Assembly (NCBI GenBank): GCA_004380135.1
Contig: QXCR01000104.1
Location: 1 to 64,000, forward strand
From: Stemphylium vesicarium
Lineage: Eukaryota > Ascomycota > Dothideomycetes > Pleosporales > Pleosporaceae
DNA: 64,000 nt
Direction: 5' to 3'
Positions 46,507-59,028 of the stretch are shown here, in pieces; positions within the stretch are counted from its first letter, which is position 1; each line of letters starts with the position of its first letter. Both the position numbers and the translations under genes were made by a program. The notes under the pieces were generated by a model that was not told the DNA's origin, ran no database searches, and saw only the letters and a program-made list of their open reading frames with translations.

Positions 46507-46653
46507 GTTGAGCAGCGATGCACATGTGCCGACCGACAAGCCTGCCAGGCAAATGCGCACAATATCTGTGTTGCACGACTTTAAATAGACTCGTCCGCCC
46601 GAAGCCTTCACAGTACACATCGAGGGTTGTACAGTAGCCATTACCCTTTTCCA

Positions 46654-47911
46654 ATGGATTTCTTGAAATTTCTCAATGGTCTCGACGGATTTGGACCGAT
46701 CGGCCCCGCTGTCCAAGATCTGTCGCTTTCCGGGGTATCGCCCATTGACTGGTCCGCTGGAGACGAGCACAGTCTGTCCCCACTCGACTTTGGTGACGAG
46801 GTAAACCCTCTTCAGCCCAGGGTACGTACTAGCAAAGCCCAGTTTTCCCTTGATCTGAATTATTGGGCCTGTTACTAACTCCTACAAGTTCACGGAGATA
46901 GAACAGGAACTCGGCCCTTCAAATGCTCCTTGTACCACCCCTGCAATCGAGCAGCAGCCGCCAGTCCACAATCGTGCCAGCCACGACACAGCTAGCAAAG
47001 CCATCGCCCTCAGACAAGGGAAGAAACGAGATTTTCAATGTCCACAGCGGGTAGCTGAACTGGCAATGGGCCGCAATGCCTATACATGTACCGGAGTCGA
47101 AGCGAGAAGTATGGCCGAAGTCCGACGACATATGGTACGCGGTTCACGCGGCCGGCCACCTCATTTGCAATTCCTGAAGCTCTGTCCGACCTGCAACGAA
47201 GACATCACCGACCGATACGTGTTTGAAGACGAGCACGGTGCCGACGGAGAGCTTTGCCAAAACCCTCGCAGGCAGCGCAAGGGGGCAGCGGCCCAGCATG
47301 AACAGTGGGATGGGTTGTATGATAAGATCATGCTCCAGATCAAATCTCGGAATGCCTCGCCCGGCGGAACCCTGACTCGAACTGGCTTGCCTCATAATGC
47401 GCAGGGTGGAAGTGCTGTTGCAGGCGCGAACTTGTTCCGACCATTTGAGACCTCCCGTATACCGCCAACTCCTCGAATGAGCCCCAACGAGTACCTTGCA
47501 GGTATCCTCCGCGATACCGTTCGCCCTTTCGTTCACCATCTTATCTACGATCTGATAGAAAGGTTTCAGCAGGCCGACCACAACCTGAGCAGAGTCCAGA
47601 AACGCTCTGTATATGATTTTGAAAATAGTATAGCGCTCTCTACAGGCCAATATATCGCCATGCCAGAATGGGAAATGTGCCTGCGTGAGTATATCGCCAC
47701 GAAAAGCCACGAGAACTTTGTCACCAACAGCATAGTCGTTGGGATTCTACGTGGGCTTCGCATGACAGTAAGCGGACCAGATTGTGATGATAGGGTGCCA
47801 TTTCTGTGCCTCTTCTTCGAGGGATCCTGCATTAAGGAAAGTACCAAGATACATTGGCTATGCTTTTCTCCCGTCGCTCCTGAAAGAACAAGAAGGATAG
47901 CTCCTGCATAG
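46654..47911 (+). CDS. Zinc-finger-family protein related to the 42532 gene, 396 aa
   Basis: Start ATG 46654 (MDFLKFLNGLDGFGP). The intron at 46822-46888 (67 nt, GTACGT..CTACAAG, perfect TACTAAC) joins '..NPLQPR' to 'FTEIEQELGP'; the sum is 1,191 nt. The conserved region reads DFQCPQRVAELAMG, then HLQFLKLCPTCNEDITDRY and a GELCQNPRRQRKG segment. It matches the 42532 gene in order and spacing (FPCSFRAAQ, FLKRCPTCNEDI, QRKGD). Cys/His spacing suggests an atypical zinc-binding module. It lacks the two C-terminal C2H2 fingers of the other copy. The C-terminus after about 47770 is less certain, because a GTAAGC donor near 47767 could start another intron. Confidence 0.65.
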
Positions 47912-48262
47912 GGCTCCCACTTGTTGCTTTCGCAGGCTCATCGCGGGCATCAATTAATACGGCAGAAATCACGACGACATACCACCAACGAAAAGAGAAA
48001 TGAGCCACTATTGATGAGACGAGCAGCAACGTTGGTATTTACAAGGTAAAGAGTGGTTTAGCCAGAATTGTTAGAATTGATCAAGGTATGTGCTGAAGGT
48101 AGAGCAACAGCCCAGTCACAACCCAACCTTTCTCACAACTCCCATACAACACCATCCCAAAAGCCAAGCTCAATGTCATAAAATCTTCATTATTCATACA
48201 TCCTTAAGCAGACGGACTTCAATAAGGTCCTTGTCCTGCATTATCATGCTCATCTAGCAACC
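47912..48262. other. Convergent intergenic region
   Basis: This 351-bp gap holds the 3' flanks of two convergent genes. Nothing else is visible. Confidence 0.45.
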
Positions 48263-48730
48263 TTAGTTTCTAACATTCCCCCTAATCTCATCATCACCAC
48301 CATGAGTGTGCACATAAGTCTGATCCCTGTCCTCGGGCGCACCAACACCACCGTGCGCAAAGTCGCCGGCCTTGGTCGGCTGGCCGTTGGCCTTAATGCT
48401 GCCACCCTCGTCGAGCGGGATCTCGCGGTTGTTGCCTGCGCCGCTGGCAGCAGAGCCGTACTTGACTTGTGCGCCGGGGAACTTGCCCTCTACGTTTGCG
48501 GTGTCGACGCCGGATTCGACGGCTGTGAGTGGGAGGAGGTGTTAGTATTTGTTTGCTTGTTGCTGTTTGTTTTGGAAGGAGGGAGGGAGCAGTGGTGTGG
48601 GGGATGAAAGATGGAAAGACATACTGGAATCACCCTGCTCATGGCCCTTGACGGCAGCGTTGCTGTTCAAGTCTTTCTCTGCCTGCTTGGCGATGTCGGC
48701 GACATTTGTGTTCTTATACTCGGCAGACAT
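48263..48730 (-). CDS. Small hydrophilic protein, 121 aa
   Basis: Start ATG 48730 (MSAEYKNTNVADIAKQAEKDLNS). The intron at 48523-48624 (102 nt, GTATGT..CTCACAG, perfect ATACTAAC branch) joins '..HEQGDS' to 'TVESGVDTANVEGKFPG'; the sum is 366 nt. The product is Gly/Asp/Lys-rich, with no Cys, signal peptide or membrane segment, and ends GGDDEIRGNVRN. The composition resembles small stress- or starvation-induced hydrophilic fungal proteins. That resemblance is by composition only, so no name is given. A TATA box precedes it, in line with an inducible gene. Confidence 0.85.
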
Positions 48731-49704
48731 GATGTGTGATGTAGTAGTTTCGTTCAGCCGGTTCGAAAATGCGTGTAGTGTTTCGGAGTGGTATATGTGA
48801 AAAGGTTTCGAGATTGGGGTATCAAAAGTTGTTTGTGTGTGTGTAGCATGGAAGCGCACAAGAGGAGGGGTAAATGTTACTTTATAAAGGCAGAGTAAGT
48901 AACTCTGCTCTAGGTTTCGTCTTGCTATGATGCGCGCGATGATGCAAAGGCATAGTGGTGGTGGACCCTGATGATGTCACGTCGACGACATAAACAGCGG
49001 GCCGAAGAGTAAAGATCCTTTTTCTTTCGCAAAATGGAAAAGTCTTGCCGGTTAGTGAGGGAGGGGGCATTCTGCGGGCTAGGGGCCGAGATTGCTGTTG
49101 CAGTCGCAGGCTGAGTGGGTAGCTTTATCATGGTGGTCGCGTGTGCGCTGGGGGTGTCGTGGTGAAGTGATGACATTCAGATACCACACCAAGGCCGCAA
49201 GTCCCACATCATCAACAGAAACATCGTCATCATCAGAACAACAAGACAAATATGTGCGGGCATAATATGATGCATTTGTAAAACCGCTATACACATCCCA
49301 GAAAACTCCTCATCTCTCGTTAAGCATGAAGTGGTCATTCCTCATGAGTCACTCGAGACTCCCGTCGACCTCATACTTTGCCATGCCTTGGTACAGAACC
49401 CGCTATAAGACGCCGTGCTCACAAACTGATATAATGCGGAATTATGTAAAACGAACAAACGGCCACATAACCAAGGAAATTTTTGTGGGCATCTAACACC
49501 CTCCATTCAGCCCCCACAAATCCATTACTTCTCGTCTATAGCGAAAGTGACGCGTCGAAGCGGAGATCGCTGTAGTGTTTTCATCTTCGTATGTTGGTGG
49601 GATGAAAACTGTACGTTGCCCTTCTTGCTGTTGCCTTTGATCCAGATTTCAACAGCCACGTGTCTGGCGCTGTTGAGTAGAATGCCGGGCTTTAGATCGT
49701 TCTT
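48731..49704. other. Intergenic region
   Basis: This 974-bp gap holds the promoter of the small hydrophilic protein gene and the 3' flank of the 49705 gene. Apart from the TATA box I see nothing definite. Confidence 0.45.
48881..48886 (-). promoter_or_regulatory. TATA box of the 48263-48730 gene
   Basis: TATAAA on the minus strand (within CTTTATAAAG) lies about 151 bp upstream of the start codon. Clear TATA boxes are uncommon among the other promoters here. Confidence 0.5.
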
Positions 49705-52700
49705 CTAAAAGATCTCGGAGTCGAGACTGCTGCGGTAGCTCTCTAGAGATTCTTCATCGGCTGTTGCTATGGTTAGCATGTATTGCACAGCGGTTCATCT
49801 AATAGTGTGACGTACCAGCAATTGGTTTCCTTCGGATGACGGTATCCGAGTGCTGCAGCGGGCTGCTTGGCTGAGGGCTCTTGCTACCCATGGGCCTGGG
49901 GCCGGTGATCTTGCGCTGAGGGGTAGCACTGCTGGCACGAAGGTTCTGGGAGCTCGCGCGAGGCGACGCATTGGGTGTCATCTGTGCTTAACATTAGCAT
50001 CCATTTCTGGTCGGCGCGCGACTTCAACTTACGCGGTGGCCCCGATCAGTCTCAAGGGAATAACGCACCTCTGCAATAGGCGCAAGTGGTGTCAAAGCAC
50101 CTTGGCTGCCAAACTCGTTCGGCGAGCTGTACATTTGCCTCGTCTGGCCGTAGCCTGCAAGTGTCTGTGGAGGAGGGACAAGTGGTCCGTCATCCGAAAT
50201 CTTGGGTGGGCGAGCTGGGGCCCCGTGCTGTTCCGAAGCTTGGCTGTAGCTACCATCAGACGAGATGGGAGAGAGGATGCTAGCACCCTGAGGAGCGGAA
50301 ACACCAGAAAGGCGGTTGCGGGCGAGCGATGGCATGCTGCCCCACTGGTCGTAGTCAGGAGAGCCTATGCTGTTACGCATGGGCTCGAAAATTTGCGCCT
50401 GAGTCTCCAAGTTGTTCTGGTGACGTCCAGTAGGCCCGGGCCGCGGCTGGGGATGTTGCAGGTTCAGCGAGTTGCGGTGAGCCTGGTACTTGGGGTCTTC
50501 CATCTCGTACAGGTGCTCCTCGGGAATGAGCGGCGAGGCGGAGCGCTCAGAAAGAGCGGATCGAGCAGAGCGGATCGAAGATCTGTCATCCCTAGCTAGT
50601 GATCTGTTTGAGCGAAGCCCGTCATCGTCCTGCTGGTCATATGGCTCCTCATCGTCATAGTAGTCATCCTGGGAGGATGACCTGGAGTGACCTGAGCGAG
50701 CTGAATGAGCCGAGTAGGGTCGCTTCTCCCCTGAGCTGTTGCGCGGCAAGCTCTCAGGATTGGTGGACGAAGTCGTCTTGGACCATCGCGAAATCTTGGG
50801 AATACCGAAGATCGACGATGAGTTCGATTTGTGCTTGCGCTTGGGTGTATCATCCTGGCTCTGCGAGTCTCGCGCTGCCTTTGAAGATTGGGGTGGGGTT
50901 CCCAATGAACGGCGTTTCTCATGGAAAGCCTCTTGAGTTGGCGTGGTCATTCGCTCTGTGTTCTCGAAGCGCTGACTGCGCTGACTGCGCTCGTCAAACT
51001 CCTCATCGCTCTCTTCTCGCACCGTGCTTATGCGGTTGGTCGGCGCAACATCGTAACCAGAGTGAAGATCCTGGATGCGACGTGATGAAGAAGGGTTGGA
51101 GAAGTAGCCCGACTGGTTTGGCGAAGATGCGGTATTGGCGCGACCCTCAGGTTCATAGCCTGGGTCGCCACTTGCTCGCAAGTTCTCGTAAGAAGTAATA
51201 CTATTTGACCGAGCTTGTTGGTCCAAGGTGAGCTGATTGACCTGCTTCAAGCCCTCGACTTCTCCAAGCAATTGAACCAGCATTGCCTCAATGTGCTTGA
51301 TGTCACCGTCGCCTTTGCCGGCGCTCAATCCCTTCAGCGCACGCCTGAAGACATTCTTCTTCTTGGTTTCAATCTCTTCATCCGAATTGGATCGGTTGAT
51401 GCGCGGGGGCGTCATCGGTTGGGGACGGGGGCCACCCATGATTCTTTGCTCCGCGATATTGACCCTCTTGTCGGTCGTGTTCATGATCATGTTGTCCTGA
51501 ACCTTGATAAATTGCTTGAGATCGTCCAGCTGGGTGCGCATCTCAGCCGCGCTGCGGACAAGAGTCACCAGAATCTCGGTATCGCGTGCGTTGCGCTGCG
51601 CGTCGCGAACGGTAAGGTGGTCCATAAGGGCCACAATGTCTTTCGATTGGATGTGGTCGATACCCTTGCCGGTAGCCGCGTCGTAGAGTGGCGAGTCCAT
51701 GCCGTGAGAGTTACCACTGACGTGTCGATCATGTTTATTACGACCAGAAAACATTTCCGGGTCGCCAAGGTCCGCATCGTCGTACTCGTCGCCGTACCCA
51801 TCATCGTCAAACATCTTGGAGTGATTGCGGTTCTGAGGCGTGTAGCCTTCACGTTGGTTAGCCGACTGGTAACCCTCGTCTTTCCAGCCGGTCTGGCCTG
51901 ACAAAGGAGTGCGACTACTCTGCGCATAGCCTGCCTGCTCGTATTGTGTCTCACCTGGATAGGGATGATCGTAGTCATCTTCTACGGTGGCTTGGTGTCG
52001 ATCATCGAACGAGTCTGGGCTCGGTTGCTCCTGTCTCTGATGAGGAGCACCCTTGGAGAACGAGGTGGGTGTGCGCTCCCGTTCTTCTTGTCGGCTGAGT
52101 AGCTCGTCGGTACGATCGTGGTAACCGTCTCCTCCCCCAATTGGACCTTGGATGATCGAGGGATTGGTCGTCACGTCAGACTCATAATCTTCCATGCCGT
52201 ATCCAATCTCGGGCATGTCATCGTGGCCCACAGGGAATGCGCTGTGGTGCATCTGGGGTGCTGAGTCGATCGATTCAGCATCCTCAGAATGGGCGATGCT
52301 CTGCCTAGGAGAGTTCTCGCGGGGTATGCTCTGCTTTGGAGAGCTCTCTACATTGCGCTCCTGCACCAGCGCCTCTGCCTTCTCCCGAATCGCGGACCAT
52401 CTCTGGCCGGCAGGTATATCATCGGTTTGCACATACGCAGAGTTTGTGGTTACTTGAGATAGCGTGCTCTTCTTGAGTGGGCTTGATGCCATGGATGAGC
52501 GCACACTCATCTCGGTCTGGTCGTAGAGGGAGGCGACGGCGGATTCCACGGCGAGTGGCGTGTGGACGTACTCAGGGACTGATCCGACCTTGCGGAGGTC
52601 TTGATCCAGTTTGGGGTCTTGGTCGTTGTACGGGCCATCTCCGACGCTGTCATCGGTGTACTGGGTCAATCGGTTGTAGTTGACAGGTGGTGGTGTCAAG

Positions 52701-55069
52701 GGACTGTCCTCCAGTTCACGTCGATACTGCTCGTTCTTCTCGTGATTGCGCTCAAAGAACTCATTCGTGTCCCCTGGGGTGGTCGGCTCGTTGAGGATTG
52801 ATCTTTTGCTCTCCAGAGTGACGCCCTGTGGTCGTTTACGAGTTCGCGCTGCTCGTGTGCTTGTGGTGGAGTCTAATGACGCAATTGAGAGGCCGGACTG
52901 CCTTCGTTCAAAGTGATCGCCGAGCGAAGAAACAGATGGCCCACTGCGGATAGAATGGAAACGTCGAGGTGAACCAGTCTTGTTCGCCTCCTCTCGGTAG
53001 CTGGCCTCGCTTTGAACCGGGCTGACGCCGCGTCTTGATTGGGTATCGCTCTCGATTTCGTACTGCGACGCCTGGGGCTGAGACTGTTCAATTGCGCGTG
53101 CTTTGGCAGCAGCAGCAGCCGATAGGCCGGCGTCATCCTTCGAGCGAGATGTATAGCTGCGTTCACTCTTCGGTGTTGAAGTTCGGCCTTCGCCCGCGGA
53201 GCGATTGCTCTGAGCAGAGCCCAATGTTTGTCGGAGCGCATTGGGGGTCCGGCTGGGTGTTTGAGGGGAGGGCGAAATGTAACCGCGAGAAACTTGTTGC
53301 AAAGGAGTCTCGGCACCTGTTCCAGTTACGCCAGTGCTGGTCGATGACCTTGACTGGGGTCTCTCTTTGGTCTCTGTCTCGGCGGAGAGGATTGAATCCC
53401 GTGTAAGCTCAGACCCTCCAATTAGCTCGCTATGGTTGAATGGTAGTGGCGGGACGAGTTCCTTGGGACGCGGTTCCTCGTGCACGCTCTCGGACACGCT
53501 TTCGGACCGACTCCTAATGCTGCGAGAAGAGCGGTGCTTCCTCTGCTTGCGCTCCTCTTCCTTCTCTTCGCGCTTCTCTTCGCGGGAAGTGTGGTGCTTC
53601 AGAGCGGCAGTAGTGAGTCCAGCGCCAGCCAGTCCAATAAGAGCCGAGTCCCGTTGGGACATGCCCTTCTCGTCCTTGCTTTTTCTTCGGTGCGACTTTT
53701 CGTCTCTGGTCGTTGATTCCGCGAAGCTGGAAATAGAACTTCGGCTAGATCGTCGCTCGCTCTTGCGGCTCGATCCACCAGTCAATAGAGTCCCTGGATC
53801 GTCGCCTTCTTTGTTGAGAACGACCTTGGGCTTGTTGCTGTGAAGCTTCGGCGCGCTGGATGATTTGGAAACACGTCGCTTGGATGATGGATCACGAGAG
53901 CTGGTGGTAGACTCGACGGGCTCGTATGTCGCTGTGCTGTCGCGGTTGGTGCGATCAAACTTGTCCATGTTTCGCGACGTGCGGTTCTCTTCTTTCAGTG
54001 CATTGAGCTCAGGGAGAATCAAACGCTTGATGGCATCCTCAACAGTAGCCAGTAGTTTCGGGTTATTGATTGAGGAAGTGCCAGAGACGGCAGAGCGACG
54101 GTCTGCATTTGAGGACAAAAGACTGTCGCTACCGCTCACATGCTCAATGTCTTTGCTCCTCCTCCGGTGTGACTTGCGGGGGGAGGAAAGTTCGTCGTCT
54201 CTTCGCCTAGAAGTCTCTCTCGATTTGGAGGACCTTTCTTTGGTTTTGATGGTGCTGCCTTCTGCAGCCTGTTGTTGCAGCTTCTCCATGACGCGCTGGG
54301 TGATGCGGTCCTTGCTGAGACTTCTGCTTCGTTGTTCTCGGGGTGCCTTCAAGGTGTCCTTGATGGCCTCGGAGACCATGGAGTCGGTGACAGCGTCCCT
54401 CTCCAAGCTGCGACTCCTGCGGCGCGCGGGCGGGAGGATCTCTGTGGCGCCTGTCATGCTGTCTGCGGGCATGGAAGAGACGTCGGAGGTCATTGGCAGG
54501 TAGCGGCCGCCGTCGCTATCTACGTCGCTGTCGTAGGGCAATAACTCGATGTCCACGGGCGGGATGGACGAGAAATTGGAGATGTCGGAGTAATCAACGC
54601 TGCGGGTTTCGATAAGCTCGTCACGGGACTTACTTCCGAGCGAGATGCGCCGGGTATAGGAGGGCTTACGAGGGTTGCGGGTGGTTTGGGTGATCTGAAC
54701 GTGATCACTGGCGCTGGCGGTGCTGTTTCTAGACTTGCGAGAGGAAGGGGTGACCCTTACGCGTACACTAGGACGCGAGCGCAGGTGGCCTTCGGGGTTG
54801 CCTACTTCAAAATACTCAATCAGCAGCGAGGTCTGCGAGGGGTACTTTTTGTGGAAGAGGCTGCTGCTGGCGGTGCTGTTTCGGGGCTTGGTCGGGGTGG
54901 TGGTGTTGATAGTAATGGCAGTGCCGTCTTCGGGGACGGAGTAGGAAGTTCTGTCGGTACGATTGGAGACGTTGGTCTCAACGTCGTCTTGGTTGATGGA
55001 TTCGTCTGCGGAATCGAGAGTCGAGGGTTCAGTAGGTGCCGGGAGAGGAGGTCTGTCTGTATAGCCCAT
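49705..55069 (-). CDS. Large disordered Ser/Arg-rich protein with a conserved-looking helical block, 1,754 aa
   Basis: Three exons: 50033-55069, 49816-49981 and 49705-49766. Introns of 51 and 49 nt have good branch sites and the sum is 5,265 nt. The start is ATG 55069 (MGYTDRPPLPAPTEPS). Near the N-terminus, YPSQTSLLIEYFEVG and RPSVRVRVTPSSRK look ordered. Long Ser/Arg/Glu-rich disorder follows, then helices such as NPKLLATVEDAIKRLILPELNALKEEN. A Gly/Ala hydrophobic patch, DSALIGLAGAGLTTAALKHH, lies near residue 480. A folded helical block (bases about 51150-51700) contains VRDAQRNARDTEILVTLVRSA and NVFRRALKGLSAGKG. The C-terminus ends LESYRSSLDSEIF. I do not recognise a named family. Architecture suggests a cytoskeletal or septal scaffold, which is inference. 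Confidence 0.85.
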
Positions 55070-57003
55070 CGTAGAATCTGAAGATTCTCAGAAGGTGGGG
55101 TGGGTGAGCGAAGACATGCCCGGCGCCGTTTTCCTCGAGATCTTGTGGGAGATGGAAAAGGAATGCGGCTATCTAGGAGGGTGCAGGACCGTTGCGTGGC
55201 TGTTTCTCGTTTGCGCGACGGCAAAGGGTGCTTGGTGGTACTTGGGCGAGCGCCGGGACAGACAGCGAACGTGATAGCGCGAGGGCGCCTAGTTCATGGC
55301 AGCGTGCGCGGGCCGGTGTGTGTGCGTGTGCGTGTGCAGGTGCAGGTGCAGGCTATGCGAGGCAGCTCTGCGGCGTGCGACGCTCTGCGACAATGGCGAG
55401 CCGGCGTGCTGTAGCGAAGGCTGGGGGCGTGTTAGCAGCAGCGCAGCGGTGGGCTGGAAGAGTCGCGGCCAACAACAAGCTGCACCAGCCAGGCCGGCCG
55501 TAACGTGACCAGCGCGCACACAGGAACAGGAACAGACGTACCAACGCCAGGAACGGACGCAGACAGCGAGTGTCGTGCGGGTAACAATGGCTCTACAAGC
55601 TCTCTGGAGAGCTGGCGGAGAGGCTGCTGTAGTAGGAACGCAGTCCCCAGTTGTGGTGGAGAGAAAGCCGGGTCAAGGCTCCTCTAGCAGCAAATCCTTG
55701 TCGGCGCTGGCACTAACAGGCCGTGGGCGCGCGAGGCTTGAATTGGGCCTCTTTTTGTCGCCAGACGACTGACTCCAGATGCGAGCCTCACGGGAATCCC
55801 AGTATTATCAAGATGATTCAGAAGAGCAATAGATGGAAGAAGGCATGCATGTGAAGAGACATGACCTGTTCTGTCTCGCTGTCCTGTCCGTCCCGCCCAG
55901 CCACCCTACGCGCAGCAGCGCGACAAGGCCAAACAGCGTGCCTGATAATCCTCGTGGGCCGCCGTTGGCCATGCACCACGCGCATGCACTGGGCAGTAGT
56001 CGCATGCCCCTCGACCAAACTCTTGCGCCCTCGACAAATGCCAGCCTCTAGACGGCCTCGCACAGCAAACAGACATGGCTGGTCACGAGTGAAAAGCAAA
56101 GTACCGTCGCTAATTCAGTTCTATTCTTACCCCTCCCGTCCGCCCGACCTCCCCCCCGCCCCCCGAAACTTGAAAATCAAGAAAGCTGACAATATGTTTT
56201 TCCTTGCATGCTTGCGACATTTTACCCCGGCGTCGTATTCGTAGATCGTGGGCCCTTCACCGCCAAAAGGTCCATATCGTCATGTCGAGACCGTCTCGAT
56301 GCTAGCCACTTCACTAGTACCCGTCTCCGTTACCAGGGGTGATTTGTACCGAACCCGCCAGTGGGCGGACGCATCCGCCCCTCTGTCTACGCGACGTCAT
56401 TGGCCTGAAGCTCCTGCCCACTTGCCAGCGCATCGCCCATACAGCCCGTCGCATTGCACTTTGGCCTCCCTCGTAGGGCTGCCCGGGGTCTACGGTCCGT
56501 CAAGTCACATCTCAGAAGTCCTACATGCTAGATAACAAGGTCCCGAAGGATGCAGCCATGGTGAACTGGCAGTTTGCGACTCTCCAAAAAACAAGCCATC
56601 CAGTGCCCTCAGTGGCTGGCCCATGTTGCCAGCTCCATCCTCAGCTCTCTGATCACCCTTGTTTTTTTTCGCCAACGCGTCCTGACGTTGTATGCGCCTG
56701 ATGTACTCTGCTCTGTGTGCTGCATTCCTCGTGTTTTGAGGTGAACCTACGCTTGCATGGAAAACGTTGCTAGTCCGAATCTGACCAGAGGGAGTACCCT
56801 GCAAGTCATGATAATCAAAGTCCACAATTATCACATGTCGCCAGGCAACATCAATTTCGGCAAATTGGACTGCTGACAACTTACTCCAGTCCCCCTGAGT
56901 GTTTGATTGAACAATGTAAATAAAGCCTTCAGCTCCTAGTCGATGCCAATACGTTGATGTTTTTGGTACGCCAGACTCCCTTCAATGCCCCTTGGTAAAA
57001 ATT
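55070..57003. other. 1.9-kb gene-free interval
   Basis: The interval lies between two minus-strand genes. It has a GT/TG-rich tract at about 55318-55350 and a C run near 56150. Plus and minus frames here are short and without motifs. It should contain the promoter and leader of the 49705-55069 gene. Confidence 0.5.
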
Positions 57004-59028
57004 CTAGAACCTCCGGCCCTGCTTCATCGGTCGTCGTCCCTGTTGCGGCTGGCTGCCGTAAGCCCTTCGTCCCTCCACCTTCTTGTCGCGGCTCAAGCTC
57101 GCGCCGAGGCTGATGTCAATGCGGGGTGGCGTCGAGAATCCGAAGCTCTTGGCCCTAGATGATGTTGTCAGTATCGAGCTGACAGATTGCGTAAAGAATA
57201 ACTTACACCTTGACCAAGTCCAGCTTGTGCACATCAAACACAGAACGTAAGCTGTGACTGGCATATGATTGTAGGTATGATCGGTAGCCGTCCTTGGCGC
57301 TCTTGTTGAGGTAGTAGTTTTTCGATCTTCATCATCATTAGTCTCCGTTTCACGATGAATGCGTGTAGTGGTGGTACCTACATTAAAGCCTCGAGCTGGC
57401 TCTGGATGTTGAGAATCTTGTTGGCAGGAAGTTCAAACTAGAACACAAAGTCAGCGTCTCGCCAGCTTTCAATCAACTGAATAAGCTTACCTCGACCAGC
57501 GGTACGCGGCTTTCCTTCAGGAGCTTCAAGAAGCCGACTTCTGACGGCAGCAAAAACATCAGACTCCTACCCTTGCCGTTGGAGCCTCTTGCTGTTCGTC
57601 CGACTCGGTGAATGTAGTCGCGAGGATCATCCGGAGGCTTTTCCATGTTAGTTTGCGAATAATTTCCGGGGCAGGAAATATACGTACATCGAATTGGATT
57701 ACCCAGTCCACTTCTGGAATGTCAAGACCACGTGCTGCGACATCTGTACAGATGAGAGTGCCGCTTTGAGCATTCACAAACTCGAAAAAGCGGTTTGTGC
57801 GTGCTTGTTGCTTGAGTTTACCGTGTAAACCAAGCACCGGCAGGTCGATGTAGTTGAGAAGTTCGCTGTAAAAGTCGACAGATGCGCACGATGACAAGAA
57901 GACAATGACTTTCTTCTTCTGATGTTTCTTCAAGAAGCTGAACAGCAACCTGAATCTCGTGTCCGAATCGCACAGGACGTAACCCTGCTCCAATCCTTGT
58001 ACAGTGCTGTGTTCGGCCCGGTGATCGACGTTGATGTAAAGAGGACCGGGCTTGAGCGAAATCCTAGCAAGATCCTCAACCTTTGTCGTTTGCGTAGCGG
58101 AGAAAAGCATGGTTTGGCGTTCGGTGGGCAGGATCTTGATGATCGACCGCATTTCATCCTCAAATCCGACTTCCAAAATTCGGTCAGCCTCATCGATGAT
58201 GAGAGATCGCAGGTTCTTGAAGACGAAACCCTGGGTATTGTGCAAATGATCCAAAAGTCTTCCAGGTGTGGCAATGATGAGGTTCAGTCCTTTGCGCAGC
58301 TTCTCTGCCTCAGCGCTCCTGTTCGCACCTCCAATCAGAATACCAAAGGTCTGACTGTGGCTGGCCATGAGCTCGCGCGCCACACCAAAGATTTGGAGTG
58401 CCAGTTCACGGGTTGGGCTCACGACGATGACACCGGTGCCGTTGCGGGGCTTGAATCGCAACTGCGAAAGCATCTCGATGGCTGGGATAAGGAAGGCAAG
58501 CGTCTTTCCACTGCCCGTCTTTGCGGCACCAAGCACATCCCTGCCCGACAAAAGCGGTGGAATTGCCTTCTGTTGGATCTCCGTCATGTTCTCGAAGCCC
58601 ATTTCCTTGATCGCCGTCATTGTACGCTCCGATAGATTGAGCTCATCGAAGCGAATCGGGTTCGGTGTAGGCATTGTAGTGCCGGAAGGGAGGTCGAGGG
58701 CATTGCTACCAGTGCCAGAGGGAAGGTCGGCAAGCTTGCTGTCGTCTGCGTCGGCGGCATCGTCCTCGCTCTCGGCCTCAGCCTCAGCCTCAGTAGCCTC
58801 CGGAGCGGGTTGCTCCTCGGTCTCTTCATCATCACTGTCTACCTCTGTGGATTCTTCCTCCACAGTGACTTCTTCTACAACAGGCTCCGCTTCCTTCGCC
58901 TTGCGTGCCTTCTTGCGCGCCTTCTCTACACCATTTTGCGCCGGCGCCGCAGCTGCGACTTCTGCGCCCTTCTTGCTCTTGTGAGACCGCTTCCTTTTGT
59001 TGCTCGAATCGACCGCGGTGGGCGACAT
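57004..59028 (-). CDS. has1: DEAD-box RNA helicase Has1, 604 aa
   Basis: Five exons: 57688-59028, 57491-57637, 57382-57437, 57207-57326 and 57004-57154. All introns are 50-55 nt and the sum is 1,815 nt. The start is ATG 59028 (MSPTAVDSSNKRKR), after which comes a basic and then an acidic N-terminal extension. Helicase motifs: AKTGSGKT about 169-176, PTREL 205-209, DEAD 279-282 (IIDEADR), SAT 310-312 and HRVGRTAR 457-464. Past the core, KNYYLNKSAKDGYRSYLQSY and HKLDLVKVAKSFGFSTPPRID are typical of Has1/DDX18. Has1 acts in both small- and large-subunit ribosome assembly in the nucleolus, releasing snoRNAs and remodelling pre-rRNA. Unspliced reading would end soon after motif V, so splicing is essential. 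Confidence 0.97.

Larger units (their letters stand above)
45668..46653. other. Intergenic region with a tRNA-like remnant
   Basis: This 986-bp gap separates divergent genes. It includes the T-arm-like element at 46083-46106, a T run at about 46351, and three close copies of gcaaatgcgca-type sequence before 46654. No coding frame is supported. Confidence 0.45.

Noticed and set aside
57922..58984. Plus-strand ORFs of 237 and 205 codons antisense to HAS1
   Set aside because: They mirror conserved helicase codons; no independent evidence for a gene.
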